Positions 19,588 to 28,435 are shown, counted from the stretch's first letter. The stretch: DNA of 64,000 bases from Escherichia marmotae (GCF_002900365.1 NZ_CP025979.1:3596001-3660000); one strand, 5' to 3'. Notes: generated by a model from the letters alone, not told the origin. A program made the numbers and translations.

Positions 19588-19797
19588 ATGAATAAAGACG
19601 AAGTCGGCGGTAACTGGAAACAGTTCAAAGGTAAAGTGAAAGAGCAATGGGGAAAACTGACCGATGATGATATGACGGTCATTGAAGGTAAACGTGACCA
19701 GTTAGTGGGTAAAATCCAGGAACGTTACGGTTACCAGAAAGATCAGGCAGAGAAAGAGGTTGATAGCTGGGAAAAACGCCATGATTACCGCTGGTAA
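19588..19797 (+). CDS. yjbJ: YjbJ, CsbD-like stress protein
   Basis: Hydrophilic, highly charged 69-residue protein of the CsbD/UPF0337 family, with GGNWKQFKGKVKEQWGKLTD at residues 7-26. ATG 19588 has GATGAGGA at good distance; a TTG six bases earlier is in frame but poorer. In E. coli it is abundant in stationary phase and under osmotic stress; its molecular role is unknown. Confidence 0.96.
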   Translation: MNKDEVGGNWKQFKGKVKEQWGKLTDDDMTVIEGKRDQLVGKIQERYGYQKDQAEKEVDSWEKRHDYRW

Positions 19798-19838
19798 TTA
19801 ATCCCTCCTGCCCGATGTGTACAAGGACGTACGCCCTC

Positions 19839-20354
19839 TTAACGTGGTTTCTTTTTCACCTGTACAGAGTGGTCATGCTGGCACTGATCATGATGGCGAC
19901 ACGCTTCTACTTCCACGCACGCTGCACATAATCCGTGCGCTTCAATCACATTATGCCGCAGGGCAAAACCCATTTTTGCCGCCAGTGTATGCATGATGTT
20001 TTCTACACCTTCCGCACACTCTTCTTTCACTGCGCCGCAGCGATCGCAAATAAACATTGCGGAGGTATGAGTTGGTTGATCAAACAGGTGGCAGAGCACA
20101 TAGCTGTTGGTGGATTCCACCTTATGTACAAAACCCTGCTCAAGCAGAAAATCTAGTGCGCGATAAACCGTTGGCGGCTTGGCTTGCGGCTCGGCTTCAC
20201 GCAGCAAATCAAGCAGATCGTAGGCGCTGATTGCCCCTTCCTGCAGACTCATCAAACGTAACACTTCCAGGCGCTGCGGGGTCAGGCGCACATTTCGCTG
20301 CGCACAGAGTTTCTCAGCCTGCGCTAATAACTCCTGCGTTGTGGTCTTTTCCAT
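19839..20354 (-). CDS. zur: Zur, zinc uptake regulator
   Basis: Fur-family repressor, 171 residues from MEKTTTQELLAQAEKLCAQR. The DNA-binding winged helix covers residues 20-90 (LTPQRLEVLRLMSLQEGAIS … KPPTVYRALDFLLEQGFVHK). The structural zinc site uses cysteines of CDRCGAVKEEC-type spacing (CDRCG, about 103-106) and CAACVEVEAC near 143-152. The C-terminal HHDQCQHDHS is histidine-rich. It represses znuABC when zinc is plentiful. In K-12 yjbL and yjbM lie between zur and dusA; here the two genes are only 153 bp apart. Confidence 0.98.
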   Translation of the reverse strand: MEKTTTQELLAQAEKLCAQRNVRLTPQRLEVLRLMSLQEGAISAYDLLDLLREAEPQAKPPTVYRALDFLLEQGFVHKVESTNSYVLCHLFDQPTHTSAMFICDRCGAVKEECAEGVENIMHTLAAKMGFALRHNVIEAHGLCAACVEVEACRHHDQCQHDHSVQVKKKPR

Positions 20355-20507
20355 TGGGCACCTCAAAGTGGGGTTAAGAATGTCCTTACTTTACCATAGT
20401 TCTCACTTAAACGCCGAGAACAGGGGACATAGCTGTCACATTGCCTGATCGCATATTCGTTATGCTATAGTAGCGCCCCAAATTCACCGGATGCTTAAAA
20501 AATCGCC

Positions 20508-21503
20508 ATGTCAGCAGAATCACAAACCGCTTATCCCGCACACCGTTTCTCGATTGCTCCTATGCTCGACTGGACGGACAGACACTGCCGCTATTTCCTG
20601 CGTCTGCTTTCCCGCAATACGTTGCTCTATACCGAAATGGTGACCACCGGGGCGATTATTCACGGTAAAGGTGATTACCTGGCGTACAGTGAAGAAGAGC
20701 ATCCGGTGGCGTTGCAGTTGGGTGGAAGCGATCCGGCGGCGCTGGCGCAATGTGCGAAGCTGGCACAAGCGCGCGGATACGATGAGATCAACCTGAATGT
20801 TGGCTGCCCATCTGACCGGGTGCAGAACGGGATGTTTGGCGCGTGCCTGATGGGCAATGCGCAATTGGTAGCCGACTGCGTGAAAGCGATGCGCGATGTG
20901 GTGTCGATTCCGGTGACGGTGAAAACGCGTATTGGCATTGATGATCAGGACAGTTATGAATTTCTCTGTGATTTCATCAACACTGTTTCCGGCAAAGGTG
21001 AATGCGAGATGTTTATCATCCACGCGCGTAAAGCCTGGCTTTCTGGTTTAAGTCCGAAAGAAAACCGTGAAATCCCGCCGCTCGATTACCCGCGCGTCTA
21101 TCAACTGAAGCGTGATTTCCCGCATCTGACGATGTCGATTAACGGTGGTATTAAGTCACTGGAAGAGGCTAAAGCGCATTTGCAACATATGGATGGTGTG
21201 ATGGTCGGGCGCGAGGCGTATCAAAACCCCGGCATTCTGGCGGCGGTGGATCGTGAGATTTTTGGTTCCTCGGATACCGATGCCGATCCGGTGGCGGTGG
21301 TACGAGCCATGTATCCGTACATTGAACGCGAGCTTAGCCAGGGTACGTATCTCGGTCATATCACCCGCCATATGTTGGGGTTGTTCCAGGGGATCCCTGG
21401 CGCGCGGCAGTGGCGGCGTTATTTAAGTGAAAATGCCCATAAAGCAGGTGCCGATATTAACGTGCTGGAACGCGCGCTCAAACTGGTGGCGGACAAGCGT
21501 TAA
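20508..21503 (+). CDS. dusA: DusA, tRNA-dihydrouridine synthase A
   Basis: FMN-dependent TIM-barrel enzyme that reduces U20/U20a in the D-loop of tRNAs. It has 331 residues. The barrel begins FSIAPMLDWTDRHCRYFLRL; the conserved LNVGCPSDRVQNGMFGACLM (about 97-116) carries the catalytic cysteine. FMN-contact motifs include KTRIGID and SINGGI plus GVMVGREAYQNP. The first 15 residues (MSAESQTAYPAHR) differ from the K-12 N-terminus I remember, so the extreme end is lineage-specific. A -10-like TATGCTATAG is at 20461-20470. Confidence 0.97.
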   Translation: MSAESQTAYPAHRFSIAPMLDWTDRHCRYFLRLLSRNTLLYTEMVTTGAIIHGKGDYLAYSEEEHPVALQLGGSDPAALAQCAKLAQARGYDEINLNVGCPSDRVQNGMFGACLMGNAQLVADCVKAMRDVVSIPVTVKTRIGIDDQDSYEFLCDFINTVSGKGECEMFIIHARKAWLSGLSPKENREIPPLDYPRVYQLKRDFPHLTMSINGGIKSLEEAKAHLQHMDGVMVGREAYQNPGILAAVDREIFGSSDTDADPVAVVRAMYPYIERELSQGTYLGHITRHMLGLFQGIPGARQWRRYLSENAHKAGADINVLERALKLVADKR

Positions 21504-21532
21504 TTTTTCACCATAAAGTAGTCAAATTCACT

Positions 21533-21562
21533 ACGCCCTGCGCACGGTCGCGGGGCGTTTTC
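21533..21562 (+). terminator. dusA terminator
   Basis: Stem ACGCCCTGCG / CGCGGGGCGT with a 6-nt loop (21533-21558), then TTTTC. It lies 30 bases after dusA and just before the sigma-54 promoter of pspG. Confidence 0.8.
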
Positions 21563-21587
21563 TTTGATAAATCAATATATTAGTTTT

Positions 21588-21604
21588 TGGCATGATTCTT
21601 GTAA
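21588..21604 (+). promoter_or_regulatory. Sigma-54 promoter of pspG
   Basis: TTGGCATGATTCTTGTA carries the -24 GG and -12 GT-type elements at the right spacing (consensus TGGCAC-N5-TTGCA), 34 bases before the pspG ATG. PspG is known to be controlled by PspF with sigma-54. Confidence 0.8.
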
Positions 21605-21638
21605 TGGCAGCAAGAGATTTCATTTTTGGGAGAACATC

Positions 21639-21881
21639 ATGCTGGAACTACTTTTCGTTATTGGCTTTTTTGTCATGTTGATGGTCACTGGTGTTTCGTT
21701 GCTGGGTATTATCGCCGCGCTGGTTGTGGCGACGGCCATTATGTTCCTCGGCGGTATGCTGGCATTGATGATCAAGTTGTTGCCGTGGCTGTTGTTGGCG
21801 ATTGCAGTAGTGTGGGTAATCAAGACGATTAAAGCACCAAAAGTGCCGAAATATCAGCGCTATGACCGCTGGCGTTACTAA
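21639..21881 (+). CDS. pspG: PspG, phage shock protein G
   Basis: Small inner-membrane protein of 80 residues with two long hydrophobic segments (LLFVIGFFVMLMVTGVSLLG and the MLALMIKLLPWLLLAIAVVW stretch) and a basic, tyrosine-rich tail KVPKYQRYDRWRY. It belongs to the phage-shock response, which counters loss of proton-motive force. ATG 21639 follows GGGAGAACATC; the longer frame from 21564 overlaps the sigma-54 promoter and is not used. Confidence 0.97.
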   Translation: MLELLFVIGFFVMLMVTGVSLLGIIAALVVATAIMFLGGMLALMIKLLPWLLLAIAVVWVIKTIKAPKVPKYQRYDRWRY

Positions 21882-22041
21882 GGGATTGTGCGGATGATCA
21901 CAACCTAAGGTTTTATCCTTAGAACAAAATAGGAATTGATAATCAAATCTGTCACTATTGCGCGTCAAACAAATTCATCGAGCTGTACCCTACATACAGC
22001 CGAACTATAATCGGGATAGGAGCTGATCTCACGATCAGCTT

Positions 22042-22083
22042 CCTCCCACACCACCGTACGTACGGGGCCGTATACGGCGGTTC
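22042..22083 (-). ncRNA. Intron domain V catalytic hairpin
   Basis: On the minus strand GAACCGCCGTATACGG is followed by CCCCGTACGTACGGTGG and TGTGGGAGG. The self-complementary arms and the tail GGTGGTGTGGGAGG are characteristic of class C domain V plus the V/VI junction. Confidence 0.8.
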
Positions 22084-22105
22084 GGTTATGTTGATCGTCG
22101 CCTGC

Positions 22106-23458
22106 CTATACTTCTGGCAGGCCCAGTCTGGAGAACAGCTTATTGGGGAGTGCTATATTCAGTGCCGGACTACAGCTTATCCGCCACTCTTTATGGCAGC
22201 TTCCTGCTGTTTGCGCCGCAAGGTCCTTGCTTACGCCTCGACTGCGCAACTCCCTGAAGCGGTTGCGGCCCGTTTTCCACTGTTTCCAGAGTATGCTTCG
22301 CAGCCTGCGCCTTATCCATCCGTTCAGCTCTCGCATCAGCGATGGCCTCTGGTTCAGCCCGTAGTAACTTTTCCAGCCCGTCAGATATCGTCTTAGCGGC
22401 TGAGTTAGCTGTTCAAGGCTTCTCCCTGTGTTGCGTCCGGTCAGTGCTCTTATCCGCATTTTGAACCGTTTTATCGACTCCGGCGATACCACGCACCATA
22501 CCTTCCGCCCCCTTATGAAGCTGTATCCAAGGAACTTGCGCGTTTCAGGGCGTGCTACAGCACTCTTCTTCGCGTTGACCTTCAGCTTCAGTTTATGGCT
22601 CAGCCAGTGCGTCAACCCCGCCATGATCCGGTTGCCTGCCCGTTCGCTTTTCACGTAGACATTACAGTCGTCTGCGTACCGCACGAACTTCAGACCACGT
22701 TTCTCCAGTTCCTTGTCGAGGTCGTCAAGCAGCAGGTTCGATAGCAGCGGCGACAGTGGGCCGCCCTGCGGCGTTCCTTCTGTCACCGGCCTTACCAGAC
22801 CTGCGTCCATCACCCCTGCATTCAGGAACCTGCGGATAAGTGACAACACCCGTTTATCCGATACTCGTTTCTCTATCCGGCTCATCAGCACATCGTGATT
22901 TACCCGGTCGAAGAACTTCTCCAGATCGAGGTCGACCACCCAGTGATACCCGGCCCCGATATGTTCCCGGGCTTGTATCACTGCCTGGTGGGCCGAACGA
23001 CCGGGACGGAACCCGTAGCTGTTGTCGCTGAACGAGCTATCCCACTGTGCCTGCAATACCTGCATCATCGCCTGCTGGATGAAGCGATCCACCACCGTCG
23101 GGATGCCCAGCAGACGTTCGCCGCCGCCGGGCTTCGGTATGGACACTCTTCTCACAGGAGATGGGCGGTATCTGCCGGACAGCAGTTGCGCTTTCAGCTC
23201 TGGCCAGTGGTGCCTCAGGTAGTCCGGCAGTTCGCTTACGCGCATACCATCGACTCCCGCTGCACCTTTGTTGGCTTTAACTCTTTTCAGGGCTTGCCTG
23301 AGATTGACTGGTTCACAAATGGCTTCCATCAGCCACACTGTTGACGACGGACTTTCTCTGTTCGTCGGTGCCTGCACGGTTTCAGCCCCCGGAAGGGCGG
23401 CGTTCGGGGCTTCACCCCGTTCCCCGGCCTCAGGGTCGCGATGCGTTTTCTGCTGCAT
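22106..23458 (-). CDS. ltrA: Group II intron reverse transcriptase/maturase
   Basis: Intron-encoded protein of 450 residues. RT blocks are complete: RVKANKGAAGVDGM (RT0/1), RRVSIPKPGGGERLLGIPTV (RT2), SYGFRPGRSAHQAV (RT2a/3), VVDLDLEKFFDRVNHDVL (RT3 aspartate), GTPQGGPLSPLLSNLLLDDL (RT4), RYADDCNVYV (catalytic YADD, RT5) and KFLGYSF (RT7). The maturase X region follows (LRRYLTGWKSYYGL, LRSILWKQWK). No HNH endonuclease domain is visible after it, as expected for class C. It assists splicing and reverse-splices the intron into DNA. The frame is intact. Confidence 0.93.
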   Translation of the reverse strand: MQQKTHRDPEAGERGEAPNAALPGAETVQAPTNRESPSSTVWLMEAICEPVNLRQALKRVKANKGAAGVDGMRVSELPDYLRHHWPELKAQLLSGRYRPSPVRRVSIPKPGGGERLLGIPTVVDRFIQQAMMQVLQAQWDSSFSDNSYGFRPGRSAHQAVIQAREHIGAGYHWVVDLDLEKFFDRVNHDVLMSRIEKRVSDKRVLSLIRRFLNAGVMDAGLVRPVTEGTPQGGPLSPLLSNLLLDDLDKELEKRGLKFVRYADDCNVYVKSERAGNRIMAGLTHWLSHKLKLKVNAKKSAVARPETRKFLGYSFIRGRKVWCVVSPESIKRFKMRIRALTGRNTGRSLEQLTQPLRRYLTGWKSYYGLNQRPSLMRELNGWIRRRLRSILWKQWKTGRNRFRELRSRGVSKDLAAQTAGSCHKEWRISCSPALNIALPNKLFSRLGLPEV

Positions 23459-23873
23459 GACCGTTCAGAACCTCCGTTGATACTCGTCACTCATTACCGT
23501 TCGGGCCTTCGGGTGTCATGCCCTACTATGCCCTCTGCTGACTCCTGTCCGCCGGTCAGCGCCCCTTACGGTACGCTCAGTTCTGGATACAGAACGACGG
23601 ACAGGCCTCCCGGGGTAAGTTCAGCCGCCTTCACCACACACCTGTCCGATTTACCACCCCGGTTCTTGATGGTTATGGCCTTCGCAATTCTTTGCTTGCT
23701 CCGCCAACCGGGTAGGCCTCGTATCGGATTTCTGTTCGTCAGGTCATGGATTTGCTTCACGCTTCCTTCAGACCCCGCCTCACGACGACGCCCTTGCGCT
23801 TCGCTAGTCCTTCGCCACCATCAGGCTGGACAGGGGACTTTCACCCCCGAGCTGCTGAACATGCCCGGCACAC

Positions 23874-23901
23874 AAAGAAAGGGCTTCCCAGGTGGAAGCC
23901 C
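23874..23901 (-). terminator. qorA terminator, intron target
   Basis: Minus-strand stem GGGCTTCC / GGAAGCCC with a 5-nt loop at 23881-23901, then TTTCTTT at 23874-23880. The intron's first base follows at 23873. It lies 7 bases after the qorA stop. Confidence 0.92.
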
Positions 23902-23908
23902 AATTTCT

Positions 23909-24892
23909 TTATGGGATCAGTAGACTGGAACCCTGCGTTGCCCGGCTTTCCAGAATCTCATGCGCGCGCCGCGCATCCTTCAGCGGATATTTTTGTTGCT
24001 CCGCGACATCGACCTTAATCACGCCGCTGGCAATTAATGAAAACAGTTCATTACTGGCTTCGGTTAACTCATCCCGCGTGGTGATATAGCCTTGCAAGGA
24101 AGGGCGCGTCACATACAGCGAGCCTTTCTGATTGAGAATGCCTAAGTTCACACCGGTAACCGCGCCTGATGAGTTGCCAAAACTGACCATTAAACCGCGA
24201 CGTTGCAGACAATCCAGCGACCGTTCCCAGGTATCTTTGCCTACGGAATCGTATACCACGCGCACTTTCTTGCCGTCGGTGATCTCTTTTAATCGCTCGA
24301 CCAGATTTTCGTCGCGATAGTTAATCACCTGCCATGCCCCGGCTTTTATGGCACTTTGTGCTTTTTGCGCGGTGCTCACGGTGCCAATAAGTTTCGCCCC
24401 TAAGGCTTTCGCCCACTGACAGGCTATCAGGCCCACACCACCCGCCGCGGCATGAAACAGGAATTGCTCGTCAGGTTTGATTTCATAGGTTTTACGCAGC
24501 AGATAATAAACCGTTAAGCCTTTCAGGAACGAGGCGGCAGCTTGCTCAAAAGAGATCGCTGCTGGCAGAATCGCTGCTTTATCAGCATTGACGTTATGCA
24601 CAGAACTGTAAGCCCCTAATGCCGCCTGCGCATAGACCACGCGATCGCCTGCTTTAATATGTTTCACACTACTGCCGACTTTACTTACTATGCCAGCCGC
24701 TTCGGTGCCTAATCCACTGGGCAGTGATGGCGGCGGATAAAGGCCGCTGCGGATATACGTGTCGATAAAATTGATGCCAATCGCTTTATTTTCGACCTGG
24801 ATTTCATTCTCTGCTGGATCGGCAGGAGTAAACTCCACGGCTTGCAGTACTTCCGGGCCACCATGCTTGTGAAATTCGATGCGCGTTGCCAT
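23909..24892 (-). CDS. qorA: QorA, NADPH:quinone oxidoreductase 1
   Basis: Medium-chain dehydrogenase/reductase family, 327 residues, zinc-free quinone oxidoreductase subfamily. The N-terminal GroES-like domain is MATRIEFHKHGGPEVLQAVE …, and the Rossmann NADPH-binding motif is AAAGGVGLIACQWAKALGA (about 146-164). Cytosolic one-electron or zeta-crystallin-type quinone reduction is the family activity. In K-12 it is divergent from dnaB; here an accessory operon separates them. Its terminator has been targeted by a group II intron. Confidence 0.97.
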   Translation of the reverse strand: MATRIEFHKHGGPEVLQAVEFTPADPAENEIQVENKAIGINFIDTYIRSGLYPPPSLPSGLGTEAAGIVSKVGSSVKHIKAGDRVVYAQAALGAYSSVHNVNADKAAILPAAISFEQAAASFLKGLTVYYLLRKTYEIKPDEQFLFHAAAGGVGLIACQWAKALGAKLIGTVSTAQKAQSAIKAGAWQVINYRDENLVERLKEITDGKKVRVVYDSVGKDTWERSLDCLQRRGLMVSFGNSSGAVTGVNLGILNQKGSLYVTRPSLQGYITTRDELTEASNELFSLIASGVIKVDVAEQQKYPLKDARRAHEILESRATQGSSLLIP

Positions 24893-24975
24893 TTAAACTC
24901 CTTTACTGAGCGACATATCTGTTTTAAGCCTAACAGTAGTCGCCAGGCCACGCGGGGATTTTTTCCGGTCTGCGG

Positions 24976-27045
24976 TCACAACCCGGAATATCTCTGGTCA
25001 GTATGAAACAGCGTCGCCAAAATCCAGTTTTGCCACTGGTGCTCAAAGTTGGTTAGCGTTAATACGCCTCGCTCACGGCACGGGCGAGTCCAGGTTTGGT
25101 AACTATTAGCATCCAGACAAACACAAATCATAAATTGCCGGGCATCCTGATTTTCAGGCCGAAAACGCCAGGTCAGGAGTGGCCCACCGGGTGTTTGCGG
25201 TGCGATACCGGCTTCACCATCATAGATCGCTCTGGCACCACGACTTCCTCCACCGTTTTCGATATAGCATTGTAAAGAGCGTAGTACCGCCAGCGCCAGT
25301 TGCGCACTTTGCCGCCACTGGAAAGATTGGGCGAGGCTGTTTTCATCGCTTTGAATACCTTCCCGGCGAATATCTTCACAGAGTGTTGCTATGGTTTGCG
25401 TGGCAGCGTTGATCCCCTGTGTATGACACAAAATTGCGGCATGGTGGCTCATGGTATTTTGTATCGCTTCTCGCACGTTGTCGCGCAGCAGTCCTTGATT
25501 CAGGTACTGTTGCGCCTCGTTAATCGTACTGAGAATTTGTTGCCTCTCGAGAGGGAGGTTTTGGCTTTTCTGATGAGCAATATGCAATGCACAGCGGCGG
25601 GCGAAAACTTGCCCGGCATTGAGCGCTGATCCACCAGGGCGCGTGACACCATGTGTTCCGGCATTTTCTCCGACAGCATAACAACCAATTAGCGAGGTAC
25701 GCCCCCAAATATCAACATCAATTCCGCCATTAAGATGTTGATTGTTTAACGTAAATTTTAGTGGTGAGGCAGTCAGGTCATGACCATGCATCTGATACAA
25801 ACGAAGAGCCAGTGGATTCATCTGTGTTAATCGAGCCAGTGGTTGCGCTAACAGAGCGTGATTTTCTTGCAGATAGCCGATGACATCATCATCCAGTTCC
25901 TGCAGGTTGAATGGCGTTCCGTCCGCTGCGGGGGCCGGTTCCTGCAGAAAATCGAGGAAAACATCGCGCCCTTTTTGTGTCTCCTCATATACCGCGACAT
26001 CTAGCAGGCTGGAGCCATATTCCAGCATTCGTTCCGCGTGAAACGGCCATTGGTAACCTTTGCGAAATATAGCGGAGGCCAGCATACGAGTCGTGGGGTA
26101 ATAAGCTGCCAGAAAATTATACTGACGTCCGGAGTGGTCCTGCGAGTAGATGCGCGGCATTGCTTGCATGTAAGTACCGGAAAGATTCCACGGAAACTGG
26201 CTGCGCGGTGTACCGATACCAAACTGACTTTCCGTAAGATTCACCAGGGTTATACCTGCTTCCAGTGCCATGCCCAACGCACTAAAGCAGTTCACCGGAT
26301 AGACACTGTCACGATAAAGTTCACCAGGCCCCCCCGTGGCTAAAACCAGATGTTGGCAGCGAATCACTACCATTCGCCAGGGATTATCCCGACAGGCTTT
26401 ATCGATTGCGATCACCCCTGCGACTCGTCTATTTTCTCCTTCATCACTGGTCAGGATACGAATCGCTGTTGTGTGATCGCAAAGAGGGATATTAAGGCGC
26501 ATTGCCTCCTGAGCCAGCACCTTAACCATCAGGCGCGATGTGCGTGGGCCGCAACTGGTTGCGCGGCCAAACTCATCGTGATCGGTTTGATAACGCAACG
26601 TTGCGCCAAAGAGATCTTCTGGCAAATCCAGACCCAGATATTTCAGTACTTCACAGGTGTTCACTGATCCGACGGCCTCAACATATGCAGTGTCATAATC
26701 CATCGAACCACCCGCCGCCAGAGAGTCACTTAATGCCAGAAAATGGTCACCATTTGCACGAGTATTGGCGGTGTGAAGCGTTTGTTTATCAGAACCAGAA
26801 CAGGCGGAAGTGCCCCAGAAGGCTTTGCTGGAGGCTACCATCACATCGACATTCTGTCGCTTGAGCTCAACTGCGGCACGCCACCCGGCGGCACCGCTTC
26901 CCAAAACCAGAGTGTTGCAAAGGTACTCTGGCAATAGTGAACCGTTGAGGTCGATATACCCGCTGGTCTGAGCCAGCGGTGCGTAATGGGGCATTTTCAC
27001 GTCTATCAGGGAATCGATAATGGATTCAGAGACATTATGCGTCAT
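24976..27045 (-). CDS. Fumarate-reductase-like FAD flavoprotein
   Basis: Encodes 689 residues of the FAD-binding-2 / succinate dehydrogenase-fumarate reductase flavoprotein superfamily. The dinucleotide-binding motif NTLVLGSGAAGWRAAVELKR is near residue 50. Flavin contacts include LVLATGGPGELY (about 235-246) and AVGENAGTHGVTRPGGSALN (about 457-476), where the arginine fits the active-site end of the capping fold. The usual SdhA/FrdA segment with the FAD-linking histidine (RSHT-type) is replaced by WGTSACSGSDKQTLHT, so FAD may be noncovalent. No signal peptide or heme motif is seen, so it should be cytosolic. The C-terminus resembles the helical domain of FrdA. Its start overlaps the transporter gene by 11 bp. 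Substrate unknown; reduction or oxidation of an unsaturated acid or thioester is inferred from the operon. Confidence 0.85.
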   Translation of the reverse strand: MTHNVSESIIDSLIDVKMPHYAPLAQTSGYIDLNGSLLPEYLCNTLVLGSGAAGWRAAVELKRQNVDVMVASSKAFWGTSACSGSDKQTLHTANTRANGDHFLALSDSLAAGGSMDYDTAYVEAVGSVNTCEVLKYLGLDLPEDLFGATLRYQTDHDEFGRATSCGPRTSRLMVKVLAQEAMRLNIPLCDHTTAIRILTSDEGENRRVAGVIAIDKACRDNPWRMVVIRCQHLVLATGGPGELYRDSVYPVNCFSALGMALEAGITLVNLTESQFGIGTPRSQFPWNLSGTYMQAMPRIYSQDHSGRQYNFLAAYYPTTRMLASAIFRKGYQWPFHAERMLEYGSSLLDVAVYEETQKGRDVFLDFLQEPAPAADGTPFNLQELDDDVIGYLQENHALLAQPLARLTQMNPLALRLYQMHGHDLTASPLKFTLNNQHLNGGIDVDIWGRTSLIGCYAVGENAGTHGVTRPGGSALNAGQVFARRCALHIAHQKSQNLPLERQQILSTINEAQQYLNQGLLRDNVREAIQNTMSHHAAILCHTQGINAATQTIATLCEDIRREGIQSDENSLAQSFQWRQSAQLALAVLRSLQCYIENGGGSRGARAIYDGEAGIAPQTPGGPLLTWRFRPENQDARQFMICVCLDANSYQTWTRPCRERGVLTLTNFEHQWQNWILATLFHTDQRYSGL

Positions 27046-28435
27046 GGTATGACCCCGTAGTTTGATTGCGTCGGGAGACGGTGATCACGCTTGCATCGGC
27101 CAGATCATCAAGATCACGATCGCGTGTTTCTGGCGCAAAAAAGGTCGCAATGATCGTGCCAACGGTCAACAGACTGAGGTAAATCGCAATTGGCATCCAG
27201 GCGGCAATACCGCTTGGATCGTTGGTGTGAATTACCCAGGAGATGATGGCTGAGCCAACCAGCGGGGCGATCCCACCCGCGATAACTGCAGAAACTTCCC
27301 TTGCCAGTGCTACACCAATATAACGATGGCGGGCACCAAACAATTCCGGCAGGAAAGCGCCCTGAGCGCCGAACATCCCCCACGCCCCAACACCCAACGC
27401 CAGAGAAAGAGAGACAATCGTGACCGGAACATTGCCGTGGCTGAAAGACCACCATACCGGAAAGGTGATCAATAGCTGAAAAATTGCCAGGCTGCGATAG
27501 ACAATAACCCTACCGAAGCGGTCTGTCAGCCAACCAGCAACGGGCACCATAATTGCGCCTACCACCACCGCGGACATTAGACACAGTGTGCCGACCGATT
27601 TATCCAGCTCAACCACACCAACGATATAGCTAATAGCTAAAGCCTGATAAATCGAAGAGCCGCTGTTTTCTGCCAGGCGCAAACCAATCCCCACGAAGAC
27701 GTTGCGGCGTGACGTTTTCAGCAAATTGCGTAAAGGTGATTCTGTAACTTGTTGGCGAGCTTCAAGTTTGGCGAATGACGGTGACTCTTTAAGATGCAGA
27801 CGAATATAAATGGCCACCGCGATAATCACCACGCTGGAGAGGAAGGGCAGACGCCACCACCAGGTTTCGGCAAGATTTGTCACATTGTGGAGCAGGATGA
27901 AGTAAACGGCAGATGCCATAAACGTACCAATCTGAATACCAAGGAACGGCAGCGCAGCGTAATAACCCCGTTTGCCGTTGGGGGCATATTCGGTCATCAG
28001 TACAGCCGCTCCAGCCTGTTCCGCACCCGCGCCAAGCCCTTGTAACAGGCGTAATGCGATAAGCATGATCGGTGCCCAGATCCCTGCTGTTTCGTAGGTG
28101 GGTAAAACCCCAATCAACGTGCTGGCGATCCCCATTAACAACACCGTTGCGAGCAGGACAAATTTACGTCCCAGACGATCACCTAATGAGCCGAAGAGAA
28201 TGCCGCCTACCGGTCTGACGGCAAACCCGAGAAAGTAAGTACCAAAACTGGCGATAAGCGCCATTCCCGGTTCCTGATTAGGAAAAAAGAGTGGCCCAAA
28301 AATAATGGCGGAGGCCAGGCTGTAAAGTGCGAAATCGTAGTATTCCAGTGCGCTGCCGAGAGAGCAGGTCCACGCCGCGCGACGTAGATCTGCTGATGAA
28401 ACATTCGTTTTTTCAGCTAGTTGTGTAGGTTGCAT
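27035..28435 (-). CDS. MFS transporter, metabolite:H+ symporter type
   Basis: Encodes 466 residues with twelve predicted helices. The N-terminus (SALEYYDFALYSLASAIIFG) and loop motifs (FGSLGDRLGRKFVL between helices 2 and 3; WLTDRFGRVIVYRSLAIF in the second half) are typical of the MHS family, which includes KgtP, ShiA, ProP and citrate carriers. It is likely to import the organic acid or zwitterion processed by the neighbouring enzymes. It lies 89 bp after the crotonase gene and overlaps the flavoprotein start by 11 bp, within a four-gene operon. Substrate cannot be read from sequence. Confidence 0.88.
   Translation of the reverse strand: MQPTQLAEKTNVSSADLRRAAWTCSLGSALEYYDFALYSLASAIIFGPLFFPNQEPGMALIASFGTYFLGFAVRPVGGILFGSLGDRLGRKFVLLATVLLMGIASTLIGVLPTYETAGIWAPIMLIALRLLQGLGAGAEQAGAAVLMTEYAPNGKRGYYAALPFLGIQIGTFMASAVYFILLHNVTNLAETWWWRLPFLSSVVIIAVAIYIRLHLKESPSFAKLEARQQVTESPLRNLLKTSRRNVFVGIGLRLAENSGSSIYQALAISYIVGVVELDKSVGTLCLMSAVVVGAIMVPVAGWLTDRFGRVIVYRSLAIFQLLITFPVWWSFSHGNVPVTIVSLSLALGVGAWGMFGAQGAFLPELFGARHRYIGVALAREVSAVIAGGIAPLVGSAIISWVIHTNDPSGIAAWMPIAIYLSLLTVGTIIATFFAPETRDRDLDDLADASVITVSRRNQTTGSYHDA

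Larger units (their letters stand above)
22010..23873 (-). mobile_element. Group IIC-like self-splicing intron
   Basis: A ribozyme with reverse transcriptase inserted between pspG and qorA. On the minus strand it starts GTGTGCCGGGCATG at 23873, a typical group II 5' end, immediately after the U-tract of the qorA terminator. Domain V is visible at 22042-22083 (CCGCCGTATACGGCC and CGTACGTACGGTGGTGTG), followed by a domain VI stem AGCTGATC / GATCAGCT at 22021-22040. The 3' end is about CCTATCCCGAT at 22010, with roughly a base or two of doubt. The length is about 1.86 kb. Insertion just behind a terminator hairpin is the hallmark of class C introns. Confidence 0.9.

Noticed and set aside
22010..23873. 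Retron or diversity-generating retroelement
   Set aside because: The RT has group II maturase blocks and the flanks carry intron 5' end and domains V/VI; no msr/msd or template repeat was seen.
24936..24985. Terminator TTCCGG / CCGGAA at the end of the flavoprotein gene
   Set aside because: The stem is short, the loop long and the minus-strand tail has A rather than U residues.
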